The notes under the pieces are model-generated. The model was not told the origin of the DNA, searched no databases, and saw nothing but the letters and a program-made list of their open reading frames with translations. The position numbers were made by a program, and so were the translations under genes. 64,000 nt of DNA from contig CAZNWB010000001.1 in assembly GCA_964576535.1 (NCBI GenBank), positions 68,782 through 132,781 of the forward strand. Reading direction: 5' to 3'. Source of the DNA: 2-02-FULL-66-22 sp964576535. GTDB taxonomy: Bacteria; Methylomirabilota; Methylomirabilia; Methylomirabilales; 2-02-FULL-66-22. This document shows positions 33,479 to 41,872 of the stretch, piece by piece. Within the stretch, counting starts at the first letter, position 1; each line of letters opens with the position of its first letter.

Positions 33479-33479
33479 C

Positions 33480-35060
33480 TCACTGGGCACGAGCCCGCCA
33501 GAGGGCGAGTCCGTATGCAGCCAGGAACGCCAGGCAGGCCCACGCCAGGATGTCCCCGTATCGCGTGTACAGGGTTTGACGCTGTCGTAACCGGATCGTT
33601 CCCAAGAGGCTCGCCTCGGTGAAGATCCCGGTGTGAGCCAGGATTTCCCCGGTGGGGGCAATCACGGCCGTGACACCGGTGTTGGCTGCCCGCACGAGGT
33701 ACGTCCCATTCTCCACGGCCCGCATGGCGGCCATGGCCAGGTGCTGGTAGGGCGCGCCGCTTCGGCCGAACCAGGCATCGTTGGTGATGTTGACCAGGAA
33801 GGCCGCCCCGCGGTCCACGAACTCCCGCACCTCACCCGGGAAGATGACCTCGTAACAGATCATCACGCTGAATTGCACCCCGTCCAGGGAAAAGACGGTG
33901 GCGGCCCGTCCCCGACCGAAGTCCCCGATCCCCACCACGAGCTTATCCAGGAAAAAGAAGATCGTCCGGAGCGGCACGTACTCGCCGAAGGGAACCAGGT
34001 GGCGCTTGTCGTAGCGGCCGCCGATCTCCCCGTCAGGGCGCAGGAGGAAGGCCGTATTGTACAGCAAGGCATCCTCCCCCAGGTCGGGGCTGCCGGTGAG
34101 CGTCGGGATGCCGACCTCTGCGATGAAGCGCCGCACGCGTGCGCCAAGCTCGGGCTCGCGTCGCAACAAGAACGGCAGGGCCGTCTCTGGCCAGACGATC
34201 AGCGCCGGCTTCTCCTCCGCCACCCGGCGGGCCAGCCGCTCGTAGATGTCCAGGGTAGCTGCCTGGTAGCTCCGGTCCCACTTCAGCGACTGGTCAATAT
34301 TCCCCTGGAGGAGCCCCACGCGAACGGTGGGACCGCCTGTGGGATCCCGCCAGATGGCCCGGGCATAGGCCAGCGTGCTCCCCAGGGCGAGAATCGTCAG
34401 CCCCACCGGAAGGAGCGCACCCCGCCGCCGGCTCCCCCCCACCCGCCCGCGCCAGGTTCGGGCCAGAAGGTCTGCGATCGTCCCATTCACCAGGACCACG
34501 AGAGCGGAGATCCCGTACACCCCGACCGCCGATGCCAGCAGGCGGATCGTGGGCTGCCGGTACTGGCTGTACCCGAGGAGCGCCCACGGGAATCCCGAGA
34601 ACAGATGGCTCCGCAGGAACTCCAGGGCTGTCCACAGCCCCGCAGCCACCAACGGGACACTCCCGCCTGGCAGCCGCAATCGGTGCTGCCCGGCCGACAG
34701 GAGCCAGGTGAAGGCCGCCGTATAGGCCCCCAGGACCGCGCAAAGGAGCAGCAGCGCCACCAGGCTCAGCCCAAGCGGCATCCGGCCATAGGTGGTCATC
34801 GTATTGACGACCCACCAGATGGTCCCCAGGAAGAAGCACAGGCCGGACGTGTATCCCAGCCATGCCGCCTGGCGCGGCACGACCCCCTCGAGCGCGAGGA
34901 ACAGGGGCACCAGGGCGACGAAGCTGACCAGGCCAATGTCCCAGGGTGGAAAGGCCGCCGTGCAGAGGACACCGCTCCCGGCCGCGAGACCGAAGCGCAC
35001 CGCTCGCGATATCTGCGGCGCACCCGCCCACGGTCTCGCGATCACACCCACCCGAGCCAT
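33480..35060 (-). CDS. lnt: Apolipoprotein N-acyltransferase Lnt
   Basis: 526 residues. About six N-terminal membrane helices lead to a periplasmic nitrilase domain with the catalytic triad visible as Glu in IVWPETALPFLL, Lys in YDKRHLVPFGEYVPLR and Cys in VMICYEVIFPGEV. A last helix (ILAWACLAFLAAYGLAL) closes the chain. Lnt adds the third acyl chain to lipoproteins. It overlaps cdsA: ATG at 35060 gives 19 bp of overlap, while GTG at 35045 would give a four-base GTGA overlap and is a fair alternative. Confidence 0.95.
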   Translation of the reverse strand: MARVGVIARPWAGAPQISRAVRFGLAAGSGVLCTAAFPPWDIGLVSFVALVPLFLALEGVVPRQAAWLGYTSGLCFFLGTIWWVVNTMTTYGRMPLGLSLVALLLLCAVLGAYTAAFTWLLSAGQHRLRLPGGSVPLVAAGLWTALEFLRSHLFSGFPWALLGYSQYRQPTIRLLASAVGVYGISALVVLVNGTIADLLARTWRGRVGGSRRRGALLPVGLTILALGSTLAYARAIWRDPTGGPTVRVGLLQGNIDQSLKWDRSYQAATLDIYERLARRVAEEKPALIVWPETALPFLLRREPELGARVRRFIAEVGIPTLTGSPDLGEDALLYNTAFLLRPDGEIGGRYDKRHLVPFGEYVPLRTIFFFLDKLVVGIGDFGRGRAATVFSLDGVQFSVMICYEVIFPGEVREFVDRGAAFLVNITNDAWFGRSGAPYQHLAMAAMRAVENGTYLVRAANTGVTAVIAPTGEILAHTGIFTEASLLGTIRLRQRQTLYTRYGDILAWACLAFLAAYGLALWRARAQ

Positions 35061-35836
35061 ACCAGGACGTACAGGACCGGACCCGCAAACATCAGGCTGT
35101 CCAGGCGATCCAGCACCCCACCATGCCCGGGGATGAGGCTCCCGCTATCCTTGGCAGCGGCACCGCGCTTCACCACCGACTCGCAGAGATCCCCGATGAT
35201 CCCTGCGGCTCCAAGCATGAGTCCGACCCATGCCGCCTTGTCCCAGGAAAGCCTCGGCCAGACCTGGCTGCTGCCCGCCAGCGCCACCACGACGGTGGCC
35301 GCCAGGCCGCCCAGCGCGCCCTCGACCGTCTTCTTGGGGCTGATGCGGGGCGCGAGCGGCCGACGCCCGAACCGGCTCCCGAGATAGAACGCCCCGGTAT
35401 CTCCCGCCCATATCGCGAAGGCCAGGTAGTAAATGAACTGCCTCCCTTCGGGGAGTGCTCGCAAGAGGCTGGCGTAGCTCAGTAACCCCCCCACATAGGT
35501 CACGCCCAGGACAATCCACGCCCCCTGCAGCAGGCCGACCCGGAACCCCGCCGGAACCAGCGTGGCGCGGACCAAGGCCACGCCCCCCACCGCTGCCCCC
35601 ACCCCTGCCAGCCCACCTCCCCAGGTGACCGCCGTGTGCCACGCCAATGCGCCCAGGATCGTCACGAGGGAGAGCCCGGGATCGGTCCCCTCCGGACACA
35701 GCCGGGAAAATTCCCAGGCCGCCAGGGCAATGACCAGGCCCACCAGCAGGGTGAAGTGTAAGGCGGAGCCGAAGTGGACCAGGAGGAGAAACGGGGGGAT
35801 GAGCAACAGGGAGCTGAGGATCCGTTGACGATGCAT
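35042..35836 (-). CDS. cdsA: Phosphatidate cytidylyltransferase CdsA
   Basis: 264 residues with about seven membrane helices. The C-terminal signature VVKRGAAAKDSGSLIPGHGGVLDRLDSLMFAGP is the CDP-diglyceride synthetase motif. It makes CDP-diacylglycerol for all phospholipids. The gene normally between frr and cdsA (uppS) is missing here, and dxr and rseP, which usually follow cdsA, are replaced by lnt. Confidence 0.95.
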   Translation of the reverse strand: MHRQRILSSLLLIPPFLLLVHFGSALHFTLLVGLVIALAAWEFSRLCPEGTDPGLSLVTILGALAWHTAVTWGGGLAGVGAAVGGVALVRATLVPAGFRVGLLQGAWIVLGVTYVGGLLSYASLLRALPEGRQFIYYLAFAIWAGDTGAFYLGSRFGRRPLAPRISPKKTVEGALGGLAATVVVALAGSSQVWPRLSWDKAAWVGLMLGAAGIIGDLCESVVKRGAAAKDSGSLIPGHGGVLDRLDSLMFAGPVLYVLVWLGWV

Positions 35837-35879
35837 GACCTGGCCGTCCGCTGTCCCACACCGGGCGCGCAGAGCGGAC

Positions 35880-36434
35880 TCAGAACTCCATGATCTCTTT
35901 TTCCTTCTTCTCCACGAGCTCGTCCAGCCCCTTGATCATGCGGTTGGTCAACTCCTGGGTCTGGTCCATGCCCTTGCGCACGCCGTCCTCGGAGAGCTGC
36001 TTGGTCTTCTCCAGCTTCTTGAGCGCCTCGTTGGCGTCGCGGCGAATGTTGCGGATGACCACCCGCCCCTCCTCCGCCATCTTGCGCACGACCTTCACCA
36101 GCTCCTTCCTGCGCTCTTCGGTCAGGGAAGGGACCGCCAGCCGGATGACCTTGCCGTCGCTGGTCGGGGTGATCCCCAGGTCGGATTTCAGGATCGCCTT
36201 CTCGATGACCGGAATCAGCGAGGCATCCCAGGGCTGGATGGTGATCAGGCGCCGCTCCGGCGTCGCCAGGTTGGCCACCGCCTTCAGGGGAGTGGGCGTG
36301 CCGTGGTAGTCCACGACGATGCCATCCAATAACGCCACCGAGGCCCGGCCCGTCCGGACGCTGTTGAAGTCCTTCAGGGTCGCCTCTGTGGCCCGCTTCA
36401 TGTCCTGCTCGGCCTTCCGGAGGACGTCCTGCAT
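35880..36434 (-). CDS. frr: Ribosome recycling factor Frr
   Basis: 184 residues, the standard size. VRTGRASVALLDGIVVDYHGTPTPLKAVANL and ITPTSDGKVIRLAVPSLTEERRKELVKVV are invariant RRF blocks. It splits the post-termination ribosome with EF-G. It lies between pyrH and cdsA with short gaps, clearly one transcript. Confidence 0.97.
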   Translation of the reverse strand: MQDVLRKAEQDMKRATEATLKDFNSVRTGRASVALLDGIVVDYHGTPTPLKAVANLATPERRLITIQPWDASLIPVIEKAILKSDLGITPTSDGKVIRLAVPSLTEERRKELVKVVRKMAEEGRVVIRNIRRDANEALKKLEKTKQLSEDGVRKGMDQTQELTNRMIKGLDELVEKKEKEIMEF

Positions 36435-36452
36435 GGGTGCTCTCCCCCCTCC

Positions 36453-37172
36453 TCAGCCTCCCCTGACCAGGGTCCCGACACGCTCGCCTTGGACCAGCTG
36501 GCGCAGCCGGCCCTTCTCCTGAAGGTTGAACACCACGATGGGGAATCCGTTGTCCATGCACAACGAGATGGCCGTGGAATCCATGACCTTCAAGCGGCGG
36601 CTCAGCACCTCGATATAGGTCAACTCGTCGAACTTCTTTGCGGTCGGATCCTTCTTGGGATCGGCGCTGTAGACGCCATCCACCTTCGTCGCCTTGAGGA
36701 CGACGTCGGCGTTCATCTCCATGGCGCGCAGGGCGGCCGCCGTGTCCGTCGTGAAGTACGGGTTCCCCGTGCCCCCCACGAAGATCACCACCCGGCCCTT
36801 CTCCAGGTGGCGTAACGCCCGGCGACGGATGAAGGGCTCCGCCACCTCGCGCATCTCGATGGCCGTCTGGACCCGGGTATCGACATCCAACTTCTCCAGG
36901 GCGTCCTGCAGGGCCAGGCCGTTGATGACCGTGGCCAGCATGCCCATGTAATCGGCCGACGAGCGGTCCATCCCCTGGGCGCTGGCCTCTACCCCACGAA
37001 AGATGTTCCCGCCGCCGATCACCATGCCGATCTGGACGCCGAGCTGGTGGACCTCCCGGACCTCCTCCGCGATGAAGCGCGCCACGTCGGCGCTGATCCC
37101 GTAGACTTGCTCGCCCGCCAGCGCCTCGCCGCTGATCTTCAGGAGGATGCGTCGGTACGTGAGTTCCGCCAT
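36453..37172 (-). CDS. pyrH: UMP kinase PyrH
   Basis: 239 residues of the amino-acid-kinase fold. LLKISGEALAGEQVYGI is the phosphate-binding start, GMVIGGGNIFRGVEA the conserved glycine-rich block, and VVLKATKVDGVYSADPKKDPTAKKFDEL the substrate-binding region. It makes UDP and is hexameric in bacteria. Position tsf-pyrH-frr is the near-universal order. Confidence 0.97.
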   Translation of the reverse strand: MAELTYRRILLKISGEALAGEQVYGISADVARFIAEEVREVHQLGVQIGMVIGGGNIFRGVEASAQGMDRSSADYMGMLATVINGLALQDALEKLDVDTRVQTAIEMREVAEPFIRRRALRHLEKGRVVIFVGGTGNPYFTTDTAAALRAMEMNADVVLKATKVDGVYSADPKKDPTAKKFDELTYIEVLSRRLKVMDSTAISLCMDNGFPIVVFNLQEKGRLRQLVQGERVGTLVRGG

Positions 37173-37186
37173 CGCGTCTTCCGGGC

Positions 37187-38095
37187 CTAGACCGTCACCC
37201 GCTTCTCGATCCCTTCACCCAATCGGAACCTGACGAAGGCCGTCACGCTGACGGGCTCTCCCAGGCTCTTCTCGGCCGCCTTCAGGACGTCGCGGACCCT
37301 CTGCTTCCCCTCAGGATCCCGGATGAAGGCCTGATCCACCAAGCAGCGCTCGATGAAAAACTTCTCCAGTCGCCCTTGGATGATCTTGTCCTGGATGGCC
37401 GCCGGCTTGCCCTGCACGTCCGGCTGGACCCGCAGGATCTCCCGTTCCTTGTCCAGGATCTCGGCCGGCACCTGGTCGCGGGTGAGGCAGGCGGGCTCGG
37501 CCGAGCACACCTGGAGCGCCAGCTCCTTGGCCAGGTGCGCCAGCTCCTCGCTCTTGGCCGCGCGGTCGGAGCCGCACCGGACCCCCACGAGGACCCCGAT
37601 CTTCCCACCGGCATGCAGGTAGCTCGTGATCACACCCTGGGCAGTCTCCGGCAGCGCCAGGCGCGCCGCCCGCCGGACCACGATGTTCTCCCCCAGAGAC
37701 GCTATGGCGTCTTTGACGACCTCGGCCACCGGCTGATTGTTGAGGGATCGCCTCAGCAACACCTCCACGTCTTCGGCCGCCTTGTCCGCCCCAACCAGGG
37801 CCACCAGGGATCGGGTTACGCTGGCGAACCGATCCGTGCGCGCGACGAAGTCCGTCTCGCAGTTCACCTCCACCAAGGCCCCCACGTTCCGGCCCGGCGA
37901 CACCCATGCGGCCACCAATCCGTCCGCAGCCGTCCGGCCGGCCTTCTTCTCGGCGGTTTTCAGCCCCCGCTTCCGCAGGACTTCGATCGCCTTCTCCATG
38001 TCGCCGCTGGCCTCCGCCAGGGCCGCCTTGCACTCCATGATCCCCGCGCCCGTCTTCTCGCGGAGGTCACGGACCATCGTCGCGGAAATCGTCAT
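37187..38095 (-). CDS. tsf: Elongation factor Ts
   Basis: 302 residues. VRDLREKTGAGIMECKAALAEASGDMEKAIEVLRKRG is the EF-Ts N-terminal UBA-like domain; the core has VALVEVNCETDFVAR-type sequence (LVEVNCETDFVARTDRF). It exchanges GDP for GTP on EF-Tu. It is separated from rpsB by 9 bp and is a firm family call. Confidence 0.97.
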   Translation of the reverse strand: MTISATMVRDLREKTGAGIMECKAALAEASGDMEKAIEVLRKRGLKTAEKKAGRTAADGLVAAWVSPGRNVGALVEVNCETDFVARTDRFASVTRSLVALVGADKAAEDVEVLLRRSLNNQPVAEVVKDAIASLGENIVVRRAARLALPETAQGVITSYLHAGGKIGVLVGVRCGSDRAAKSEELAHLAKELALQVCSAEPACLTRDQVPAEILDKEREILRVQPDVQGKPAAIQDKIIQGRLEKFFIERCLVDQAFIRDPEGKQRVRDVLKAAEKSLGEPVSVTAFVRFRLGEGIEKRVTV

Positions 38096-38104
38096 GAGCG
38101 TTCC

Positions 38105-38989
38105 TCACTGAACACCGGCCGGGGTCGACTGTGCGGATGGGGGTTCCGGCCGCGGGGCTTCAGTCCCCGGGGACCCCGCCTCGCGGGGGGACCCACTTGT
38201 GGGTGCCCCCGCGGCTGCCGCTGCCCCTGGGGTCCCCTCCGCGCCTGATTTGGCGGCGGTACCGGCGGTCATCGCCTCCTCAAGTCCGGCCACGCCAGCC
38301 TTGGCGGCCTCCCCGCGCCCCTCGATGATGGTATCCGCCAGCCGGGACGTGAGCAGCCGGACGGCCCGGATGGCGTCGTCGTTGCCTGGGATGGGAAAAT
38401 CGATCTCGTCGGGATCGCAGTTGGTATCCACCACCGCCACCACCGGGATGCCCAGGCGGCGCGCCTCAGCCACCGCGATGCGCTCCTTACTCGGGTCGAT
38501 GACGAACACCGCTCCCGGGAGGTTCTCCATGGCCTTGATCCCCATGAGCGCGTTGTTCAGTTTCTCCATCTCCCGCTCGAGCCGCAGGATTTCCTTCTTG
38601 GAGAAGGCCTCGAACTTTCCGGTGGCCTGCATGTCCTCGAGTTGTTTGAGACGCGAGATGCTCTTGGTGATCGTCTGGAAGTTCGTCAGGGTCCCGCCCA
38701 GCCACCGCCGGTTGACGAAGAACATGCCGGCCCGCGCGGCCTCATCCTGGATCGTATCCACCGCCTGCTTCTTGGTGCCCACAAACAGCACCTTTCCGCC
38801 CCGCGCCGCCATGGCGCGCAGGAAGGCCTCCGCCTCCTGAAACTTCTTCAGGGTCTTTTGCAGGTCAATGATGTAGATCCCGTTTCGCTCCCCAAACAGA
38901 TACTTCTTCATCTTCGGGTTCCACCGCTTTGTCTGGTGCCCGAAGTGAACGCCGGCTTCCAAGAGTTCTTTGATCGTCACCGTGGCCAT
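38105..38989 (-). CDS. rpsB: 30S ribosomal protein S2 with low-complexity C-terminal tail
   Basis: 294 residues; the S2 core (VTIKELLEAGVHFGHQTKRWNPKM, FVNRRWLGGTLTNFQTI, VDTNCDPDEIDFPIPGNDDAI) ends near residue 240. About 55 extra residues rich in Ala, Gly, Pro and Ser follow (TPGAAAAAGAPTSGSPREAG). At DNA level the tail (about 38130-38250) is full of GC hairpins such as GGGGCTTCAGTCCCC, like intergenic palindromes rather than normal codons. It heads the rpsB-tsf-pyrH-frr operon and has its own promoter. Confidence 0.96.
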   Translation of the reverse strand: MATVTIKELLEAGVHFGHQTKRWNPKMKKYLFGERNGIYIIDLQKTLKKFQEAEAFLRAMAARGGKVLFVGTKKQAVDTIQDEAARAGMFFVNRRWLGGTLTNFQTITKSISRLKQLEDMQATGKFEAFSKKEILRLEREMEKLNNALMGIKAMENLPGAVFVIDPSKERIAVAEARRLGIPVVAVVDTNCDPDEIDFPIPGNDDAIRAVRLLTSRLADTIIEGRGEAAKAGVAGLEEAMTAGTAAKSGAEGTPGAAAAAGAPTSGSPREAGSPGTEAPRPEPPSAQSTPAGVQ

Positions 38990-39124
38990 CGCATCCCTCC
39001 CAGTCCGGTTGATCCGCCGCGCGCCTCCCCTCCCACCGGATCACCCCGCCAAAGGCGGGGCGACACCCCCGATGGAATCCGCGCGCGTGTGAATTTGGCC
39101 CGCGATCGCCGCGGACCGATTCGT
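38990..39124 (-). promoter_or_regulatory. Structured rpsB mRNA leader
   Basis: About 130 nt lie between the predicted RNA start and the rpsB ATG. They include a perfect 7-bp hairpin CCCCGCC-AAA-GGCGGGG (39044-39060) and complementary TCCGGT/ACCGGA segments near the start codon. S2 is known to autoregulate from its leader in some bacteria; that function here is inference. Confidence 0.4.
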
Positions 39125-39153
39125 CTTATATCACACAGCTGCAGGGGCAGCAA
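39125..39153 (-). promoter_or_regulatory. Sigma-70-type promoter of rpsB
   Basis: On the minus strand TTGCTG (39153-39148), 17 bp, TATAAG (39130-39125). Confidence 0.65.
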
Positions 39154-39161
39154 GTGTCGTC

Positions 39162-39300
39162 GAAAAGCGTTCGACTGTTCGGCAGTTCGGGGCACCCACG
39201 CCACAGCGGTGGGTATCCACCGCGGTGCCGTGGGTCCCGGTTGTTCCCCCGAACCCAAAACGACCGAACCACCGAACGGTCGAACCACCGAACGCTTTTC
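39162..39300. repeat. Period-8 palindromic island, family A, with inverted core, between argJ stop and rpsB promoter
   Basis: The ends GAAAAGCGTTCGA (39162) and CGAACGCTTTTC (to 39300) are inverted copies. The core at 39189-39238 (GGGGCACCCACGCC to CCGTGGGTCCC) is the reverse complement of the core at 12222 and 31681. It ends 5 bp from the argJ stop codon. Confidence 0.85.
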
Positions 39301-39304
39301 TCCG

Positions 39305-40531
39305 CTAGGTCCGGTATCCGGCGTTGATCCGGACATAGGCCTCGCTCAGATCGGTGGTCCAGACCCGCGCCGCCGCGGGGCCCGCGTGCAGGTGAACCAC
39401 CAGCGCGAACTCCCGCTGGCGGAGCCGGTGATTCACCGCGGCCTCTGCGCTTCCCCCCAGGCCAACGCCGCCTCTCACGACCGGCAATTCATCCACCAAC
39501 AGGTCCACGGATCCGGCGTCGAACCGCGCGCCCGATCGGCCCAGGGCGGCCATGATCCGCCCCCAGTTGATGTCCTCGCCGAAGAGCGTCGTCTTGACCA
39601 GGGGGGAGTTGGCCACCGCCTCGGCCGCCAGGCGCGCCTCTCTGGGGGTGCGCCCGCCGAAGATCCGGACCTCGACCAGCTTGGTCGCCCCCTCGCCGTC
39701 GCGGGCGATCATCTTGGCGAGACTCAGGCAGATCATCTCCAACCCGACGCGGAATGTTCGGAAGCCGGCCGTCCCCGCGCGCAGCGGGGGCCCTCCCACG
39801 GCCCCGTTGGCGAAACATAACACCATGTCGTTGGTGCTGGTGTCCCCATCCACGGTGATGCAGTTGAAGCTTCCGTCCACGGCGAGTCGGAGTGCCCGCT
39901 GCAGCGGTCCGGCCGCCACCGCCGCGTCCGTGGCCAGGACCGCCAGCATCGTCGCCATTCGCGGGGCGATCATACCCGAACCCTTGGCCATGCCTCCGAT
40001 GGTCACCCGCCGCTCCCCCACCGGGAAGGTGATGGCCGCCTCCTTGGGCGTGGTGTCCGTGGTGAGGATGGCCTGTGCCGCCTCGCTTCCCCCGCTGACA
40101 TCCAATCGGTCCACGGCTCGGGCGATCCCCTTCCGGACGGCCTCCATGTCCAGCGGCCTCCCGATGACACCGGTGGAGGCGACGAACACCTGGCCGGTCG
40201 GTCGCTGGATGGCCCGGGCCACTTCCCGAACCATCTCTTCGGCATCCCGGAGCCCCTGGCGGCCCGAGCAGGCGTTGGCATTCCCGCTGTTGAGGACGAT
40301 GGCCGCGAACCTCCCGCCTCGAAGCTGCCGGCGCGAGACCTGGACCGGCGCCGCCTGCACCCGGTTCGTCGTGAAGGTCGCCGCCACCGTTGCCGGTCTC
40401 TCCGACACGACCAGCGCCAGGTCCGGCGCACCTCCCCGCTTCAACCCACAGGCCACACCCGCCGACCGGACACCCTTGACCGCGGAGAGTCCCCCGGGGA
40501 TGCCGAACAGGTATGCGTCCTCCGCTGACAC
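39305..40531 (-). CDS. argJ: Bifunctional glutamate N-acetyltransferase/N-acetylglutamate synthase ArgJ
   Basis: 408 residues. MIAPRMATMLAVLATDAAV contains the Thr at which ArgJ cleaves itself into alpha and beta chains and which is the nucleophile. SFNCITVDGDTSTNDMVLCFANG and the ending VRINAGYRT are family signatures. It recycles the acetyl group in arginine synthesis. The GTG at 40531 has AGGAGAGG upstream. It follows argC with a repeat island in between; the other arg genes are not in the window. Confidence 0.95.
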   Translation of the reverse strand: MSAEDAYLFGIPGGLSAVKGVRSAGVACGLKRGGAPDLALVVSERPATVAATFTTNRVQAAPVQVSRRQLRGGRFAAIVLNSGNANACSGRQGLRDAEEMVREVARAIQRPTGQVFVASTGVIGRPLDMEAVRKGIARAVDRLDVSGGSEAAQAILTTDTTPKEAAITFPVGERRVTIGGMAKGSGMIAPRMATMLAVLATDAAVAAGPLQRALRLAVDGSFNCITVDGDTSTNDMVLCFANGAVGGPPLRAGTAGFRTFRVGLEMICLSLAKMIARDGEGATKLVEVRIFGGRTPREARLAAEAVANSPLVKTTLFGEDINWGRIMAALGRSGARFDAGSVDLLVDELPVVRGGVGLGGSAEAAVNHRLRQREFALVVHLHAGPAAARVWTTDLSEAYVRINAGYRT

Positions 40532-40549
40532 GGCACCTCTCCTCAGGCG

Positions 40550-40640
40550 GCAATGAAAAATTGCAAACTGACAACTGGCAATGCAAAACCGATGATCCCG
40601 CTTGACCGGTTGTCAGTTGTCGGTTGTCAGTTTTGCATTG
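40550..40640. repeat. Period-7 palindromic island, family C (GGTTGTC), between argC and argJ
   Basis: TTGCAAACTGACAACTGGCA (40561) faces ACCGGTTGTCAGTTGTCGGT onward to TTTTGCATTG (40640). The outer TTGC/GCAA ends pair as well. Confidence 0.85.
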
Positions 40641-40659
40641 GCACTGGGCCCAAAGGGCT

Positions 40660-41727
40660 TTACGGAAAGAGCCCCGGGATCCACAGGCTGGTCCGCTCGT
40701 CCAGGCCGGCCATCAAGTTGAAGCACTGCACGGCCTGACCGGAGGCCCCCTTCACCAGATTGTCTATGGCCGTCACCACGATGACCCGCCCCGTCCGGGA
40801 GTCAGAGACCACGCCGATATCGCAGAAATTCGAGTGCAGGACCGGCTTCGTCTCGGGGAGCTGCCCCTCCCCCAGGACGCGGACAAAGGGGGCGTCCCGG
40901 TAGAAGGTCCGGAAGAGGGAAAGAAGGTCGGCGGCGGACCGGCGGGTCTGGAGGGACGCCGTGATGGTTGTCAGGATCCCACGGGTGAGCGGCGCCAGGT
41001 GCGGCGTGAATGAGACGATGACCTCACGACCGGCCAGCCGGGAGAGCTCCTGCTCGATCTCTGGGGTGTGGCGATGGGTGGCGACTCCATATGCCTTGAG
41101 GTTCTCGTTCATCTCCGAGAAGTGATACGGCAACTCCGTCTTGCGGCCCGCCCCCGACACCCCCGAGATGGCATCGATCAATATCGAGTCCGGATCCACG
41201 AGCCCCTCGACGACCAGGGGAGCCAGCCCCAGCACCGCGCCGGTGGGATAGCAGCCGGGAACGGCCACCAGCCGCGCGTCAGCAATTGCCGCGCGATGGA
41301 GCTCGGGCAGGCCGTATGCGGCCTCCTTCAGCAGGTGGGGGGCCACGTGCTGCACCCCATACCACCGCGGGTAGGCGGCGGGGTCCTTGAGGCGGTAGTC
41401 GGCGGAGAGGTCCAGGACGCGCGCTCCGCGCTGGATCAGATCCGCGCCCGCCGCCATGGACGTCTTGTGGGGCAGCGCCAGGAAGACAAACTCCGCCTCC
41501 GCCGCCAGCTTCGCCGTATCCAGGGGGAGGCAGGTCAGATCCACCAGGCCCGTCAGGCTGGGGAAGACGTTCCCGATCGGCTGGTTCGCATAGGTGTCGG
41601 CGGTGAGGGCCACGACCTTCGCCAAGGGGTGCTGAAGCAGGAGGCGGAGAAGCTCCACTCCTGTGTACCCGCTGGCCCCGGCAATGGCCACGTGGCGGAT
41701 TCTTTCGTGCCCCTGTCTTTCCGTCAC
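40660..41727 (-). CDS. argC: N-acetyl-gamma-glutamyl-phosphate reductase ArgC
   Basis: 355 residues. RHVAIAGASGYTGVELLRLLLQHP is the NADPH-binding start. VAVPGCYPTGAVLGLAPLV holds the catalytic Cys, and SGVSGAGRKTELPYHFSEMNENLKAYGV the substrate region. It reduces N-acetylglutamyl phosphate in arginine synthesis. The GTG at 41727 gives a normal N-terminus; the frame reads further upstream, but with atypical residues. Confidence 0.95.
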   Translation of the reverse strand: MTERQGHERIRHVAIAGASGYTGVELLRLLLQHPLAKVVALTADTYANQPIGNVFPSLTGLVDLTCLPLDTAKLAAEAEFVFLALPHKTSMAAGADLIQRGARVLDLSADYRLKDPAAYPRWYGVQHVAPHLLKEAAYGLPELHRAAIADARLVAVPGCYPTGAVLGLAPLVVEGLVDPDSILIDAISGVSGAGRKTELPYHFSEMNENLKAYGVATHRHTPEIEQELSRLAGREVIVSFTPHLAPLTRGILTTITASLQTRRSAADLLSLFRTFYRDAPFVRVLGEGQLPETKPVLHSNFCDIGVVSDSRTGRVIVVTAIDNLVKGASGQAVQCFNLMAGLDERTSLWIPGLFP

Positions 41728-41820
41728 GCTGTCCGCTCCCCCGCTGTCCCCAGAACTGGCGCCCTCGACCGACCGCCCACGGTTGCAGGAATGCGTTTCT
41801 TCCTGCTGGCCCGCAGGCAT

Positions 41821-41851
41821 AAAAAAAGGGAAGAACCCGAAGGCCCTTCCC
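41821..41851 (-). terminator. Rho-independent terminator of rplM-rpsI, UUCG tetraloop
   Basis: On the minus strand GGGAAGGGCC-TTCG-GGTTCTTCCC (two G-U pairs), followed at once by seven Ts. It lies 21 bp after the rpsI stop and is the clearest intrinsic terminator in the window. Confidence 0.9.
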
Positions 41852-41872
41852 CGTCCTTCCCCGGCGAAACGG

